Part shown: positions 41,451 through 43,615 of the stretch, piece by piece
How positions within the stretch are numbered: position 1 is the stretch's first letter
Layout of the letters: each line of letters begins with the position of its first letter
Assembly (NCBI GenBank): GCA_023402355.1
Contig: JAEXCG010000124.1
Coordinates: forward strand, 1 to 43,615
Direction: 5' to 3'
From: Bacillota bacterium
Lineage (GTDB): Bacteria; Bacillota; Clostridia; Christensenellales; Aristaeellaceae
Length of the DNA stretch: 43,615 bases
Position numbers and translations under genes: made by a program
Notes under the pieces: model-generated
The model's database searches: none
Seen by the model: the letters and a program-made list of their open reading frames with translations, nothing else
Told to the model about the DNA's origin: nothing

Positions 41451-41474
41451 CGGAGCTTCGGCTCCGTTTTTTTC
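41451..41474 (+). terminator. UUCG tetraloop terminator
   Basis: CGGAGC (41451-41456), TTCG loop and GCTCCG (41461-41466) are followed by TTTTTTTC, 18 bp behind the P-loop gene stop. It separates that gene from feoAB. Confidence 0.93.
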
Positions 41475-41551
41475 ACGCATCTGCGCCTTTCACATACAGT
41501 AAAAGCAGGAGGCGTACGCCCCCGCGATACTTCCGCTTGGAGGGATGCAGA

Positions 41552-41821
41552 ATGAACTCATCCAGCTTATATGACATTCCCACGGGAAGAAGCGCGCACA
41601 TTCTGCGCGTGCCGGGAGGGGACGCGATGAGCCGCCGCTTGCTGGACATCGGCTTTACCCCCGGTACTTCCGTGACCTGCTTATACAAAGCGCCCGGCGG
41701 CGACCCGCGCGCTTACCTCGTGCGCGGCGCCGTGATCGCCCTCAGAAGCGAGGACGCGCGCGCCGTAGAGATCGAACCGGACGAAAGCCCGGTCCTCCGG
41801 GAGGTGAGCGCATGGGCCTGA
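41552..41821 (+). CDS. feoA: FeoA ferrous iron transport accessory protein
   Basis: This 89-residue SH3-like protein contains LYDIPTGRSAHILRVPGG, RRLLDIGFTPGTSVTCLYKA and a terminal YLVRGAVIALRSEDARAVEI, the FeoA pattern. It is thought to assist FeoB. GGAGGG at 41539-41544 sets the start at 41552. It overlaps feoB by 10 bp. No Fur-like box was recognised upstream. Confidence 0.92.
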   Translation: MNSSSLYDIPTGRSAHILRVPGGDAMSRRLLDIGFTPGTSVTCLYKAPGGDPRAYLVRGAVIALRSEDARAVEIEPDESPVLREVSAWA

Positions 41822-43615
41822 CGGCTTCATCGACCGGAACGCATGCGCGCGAAGAGATGCTGACGGTCCTGCGGCCGGATGAAGACACGGCCGTCGTCGC
41901 GCTCGCCGGAAACCCCAACGTCGGCAAGAGCACCGTCTTCAACGCGCTGACCGGCATGCATCAGCACACGGGGAACTGGCCCGGCAAGACGGTCGCCAGC
42001 GCGCAGGGCATCTGTCGGCATAAGGGCCGAACGTACGCGCTGGTGGACATACCGGGCGCCTACTCCCTGACCGCTCACTCCGCCGAAGAGGAAGTCGCCC
42101 GTGACTTCCTCTGCTTCGGCGGGGCGGACGCCGCGGTCGTCGTCTGCGACGCGACCTGCCTGGAGCGGAACATGAACCTGCTGCTGCAGGTGATGGAGCT
42201 CACGCCGAACGTCGTCGCCTGTATCAACCTCATGGACGAAGCCGCGAAGAAACAAATCCACGTGGATACGGCGGCGCTGGAGCGACAGCTCGGCATCCCC
42301 GTCGTCGGCACCAGCGCGCGCGGCGGCCGGGGGCTGTCGAAGCTCATGGACCGCGTGGGGGAAGTCGTCAAGGACACCCCGCAGCAGGTGCACCGCGCCG
42401 TCTATCCCGACGCCATCGAGGCTGAGGCGCATAAGCTCGCCGCTTTACTGGAGCCTTCCCTGCAGGGCCGCGTGGACGCCCGCTGGGCGGCCCTTCGCCT
42501 GCTCGAGGGCAACGAATCCGTGTTGTCTGCGCTGGAAGCGCGCGTCGGCTCCGTCCGCACGCCGGAGCTGCTCGCGACGGCGACGCAATCCCGAACCGCG
42601 CTCGGCCTTACAGGCCCGCAAATCGAAAGCGCGCTCATCGGGGCCGTCTATCGCGAGGCGGAGCGCGTGTGCGCCTCTGCCGTACATATCGGCGACGCGC
42701 AGTATGGACGCCGCCAGCTGACGCTGGACCGCATCCTGACCGGCCGCATAACCGGCATCCCGATCATGCTCCTGCTGCTGTCGCTCGTCTTCTACCTCAC
42801 GATCTCGGGGGCCAACGTGCCCTCTCAGATGCTGGCGGACGGCCTGTTCTGGGTGCAGGATCGCCTCACGGACGCCTTCCACGCGCTGAACGCGCCCGAA
42901 TGGCTGCACGGGCTGCTGGTGCTCGGCGTTTACCGCGTGCTGGCGTGGGTCGTCAGCGTCATGCTGCCGCCCATGGCGATCTTCTTCCCCCTCTTCACCC
43001 TGCTGGAAGACGTCGGCTTTCTGCCGCGCGTCGCGTTCAACCTGGACGGCTGCTTCAAGCGCTGCCACGCCTGCGGCAAGCAAGCGCTCACCGTATGTAT
43101 GGGATTCGGGTGCAACGCCGCGGGCGTCATCGGCTGCCGCATCATCGACAGCCCCCGCGAACGGTTGATCGCGATCCTCACGAACGCGCTGGTGCCTTGC
43201 AATGGGCGGTTCCCGACCCTCATTCAGCTCATCACGATGTTCTTTCTGGGCTCCGGCGCCTTTCTCGGCGGCTCCGCCGCGAGCGCGCTGATGCTCACCG
43301 CGCTGATCGTGCTCTGTCTGCTGGTGACGTTTCTGGCGTCCCGCCTGCTCTCCGCGACGGTGCTCAAGGGCGTCCCCTCCTCCTTCACGCTGGAGCTTCC
43401 GCCCTTCCGCCGCCCGCAGATCGGCCGCGTCATCGTCCGTTCGGTCTTCGACCGCACGCTCTTCGTCTTGGGGCGCGCCGCCGCGGTCGCCGCGCCTGCG
43501 GGACTGCTGATCTGGTGTCTGGCGAACGTCTCCGTCGGCGGCATGACGCTGATGGCGCGCCTGAACGGCTTCCTCGACCCGCTGGGACGCCTGATGGGCA
43601 TGGACGGCGTGCTGC
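41812..43615 (+). CDS. feoB: FeoB ferrous iron transporter, 3' end beyond window
   Basis: The frame starts with ATG at 41812, inside the end of feoA, and stays open to the right edge (601 residues visible). The N-terminal GTPase has G1 GNPNVGKS (33-40), TGNWPGKTVA (switch I), DIPGAYSL (G3), NLMDEA (G4) and SARGGRG (G5). Membrane helices begin near residue 312 (IPIMLLLLSLVFYLT). The gate motif holds a Cys-rich stretch, CHACGKQALTVC then MGFGCNAAG, as in Clostridial FeoB. The product imports Fe2+ through the cytoplasmic membrane. About 50-100 residues are missing at the 3' side. Confidence 0.95.
   Translation, partial: MGLTASSTGTHAREEMLTVLRPDEDTAVVALAGNPNVGKSTVFNALTGMHQHTGNWPGKTVASAQGICRHKGRTYALVDIPGAYSLTAHSAEEEVARDFLCFGGADAAVVVCDATCLERNMNLLLQVMELTPNVVACINLMDEAAKKQIHVDTAALERQLGIPVVGTSARGGRGLSKLMDRVGEVVKDTPQQVHRAVYPDAIEAEAHKLAALLEPSLQGRVDARWAALRLLEGNESVLSALEARVGSVRTPELLATATQSRTALGLTGPQIESALIGAVYREAERVCASAVHIGDAQYGRRQLTLDRILTGRITGIPIMLLLLSLVFYLTISGANVPSQMLADGLFWVQDRLTDAFHALNAPEWLHGLLVLGVYRVLAWVVSVMLPPMAIFFPLFTLLEDVGFLPRVAFNLDGCFKRCHACGKQALTVCMGFGCNAAGVIGCRIIDSPRERLIAILTNALVPCNGRFPTLIQLITMFFLGSGAFLGGSAASALMLTALIVLCLLVTFLASRLLSATVLKGVPSSFTLELPPFRRPQIGRVIVRSVFDRTLFVLGRAAAVAAPAGLLIWCLANVSVGGMTLMARLNGFLDPLGRLMGMDGVL

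Noticed and set aside
41475..41538. Fur box before feoA
   Set aside because: No adequate 19-bp Fur-like palindrome is visible; the region is too GC-rich for a confident call.

Overview
The window is GC-rich (roughly 60%), densely coded DNA with strong AGGAGG-type ribosome binding sites and TTGACA/TATAAT-type promoters. An LTA-synthase-type sulfatase, a YesM/YesN two-component pair, CUT1 sugar permeases with no ATPase beside them, a YlxM-Ffh-RpsP-KhpA-RimM block, a FeoA/FeoB pair and a 7TMR-DISM-like GHKL protein together suggest an anaerobic, high-GC, single-membrane member of the Clostridia, probably from the gut. A Christensenellales-like lineage fits, but the genus cannot be fixed from the sequence alone. 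No rRNA, tRNA, CRISPR array, prophage or transposase gene was recognised.

Layout. (1) 2-5656, all +: the end of a DUF6483-like gene, an ABC-F ATPase, a GH29 alpha-L-fucosidase and a GHKL-type membrane histidine kinase-like protein whose key motifs are degenerate. (2) 5765-10579, all +: a duplicated P-loop protein with a decayed second half, a 311-bp non-coding element with terminal inverted repeats, then a tight operon of a lidless DnaK paralogue, a DUF5685 protein and a J-domain protein with a Cys-rich tail. (3) 10686-18194: AlkC-type DNA glycosylase, LTA-synthase-like sulfatase and M20 dipeptidase on -, a MATE exporter on +, and a TetR/CPBP-protease pair on -. (4) 18365-29809, a sugar-uptake and sensing locus: leftward, substrate-binding protein 2 (SBP2), AraC-type response regulator and L-cysteine desulfidase-like protein, then SBP1, two CUT1 permeases and an aldo/keto reductase; rightward, a URO-D-fold protein and the YesM-type kinase. 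(5) 29918-37699: flotillin, a sugar isomerase/epimerase-like TIM barrel, a zinc-ribbon membrane protein, a CotH-type kinase and two unknown secreted proteins. (6) 37765-40650, all -: ylxM, ffh, rpsP, khpA and rimM, driven by a perfect-consensus promoter. (7) 40852-43615, +: a small P-loop kinase-like protein, then feoA and feoB, with feoB cut by the window end.

Two items stand out. First, the DnaK-DUF5685-DnaJ operon looks like a self-contained, non-canonical Hsp70 module: the Hsp70 lacks the helical lid but keeps the DAEF-type tail motif, and no grpE, hrcA or CIRCE element is nearby. Second, two copies of a 37-bp ATGAC-N18-ATGACA site lie at exactly the same distance upstream of the -10 elements of the two SBP genes. 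They are probably the operators of the encoded YesN-type regulator, which would join the stand-alone SBP2, the kinase and the transporter into one regulon. Also notable are the TIR element at 6842-7152, the degenerate GHKL protein and the decayed second P-loop at 5765-6793.
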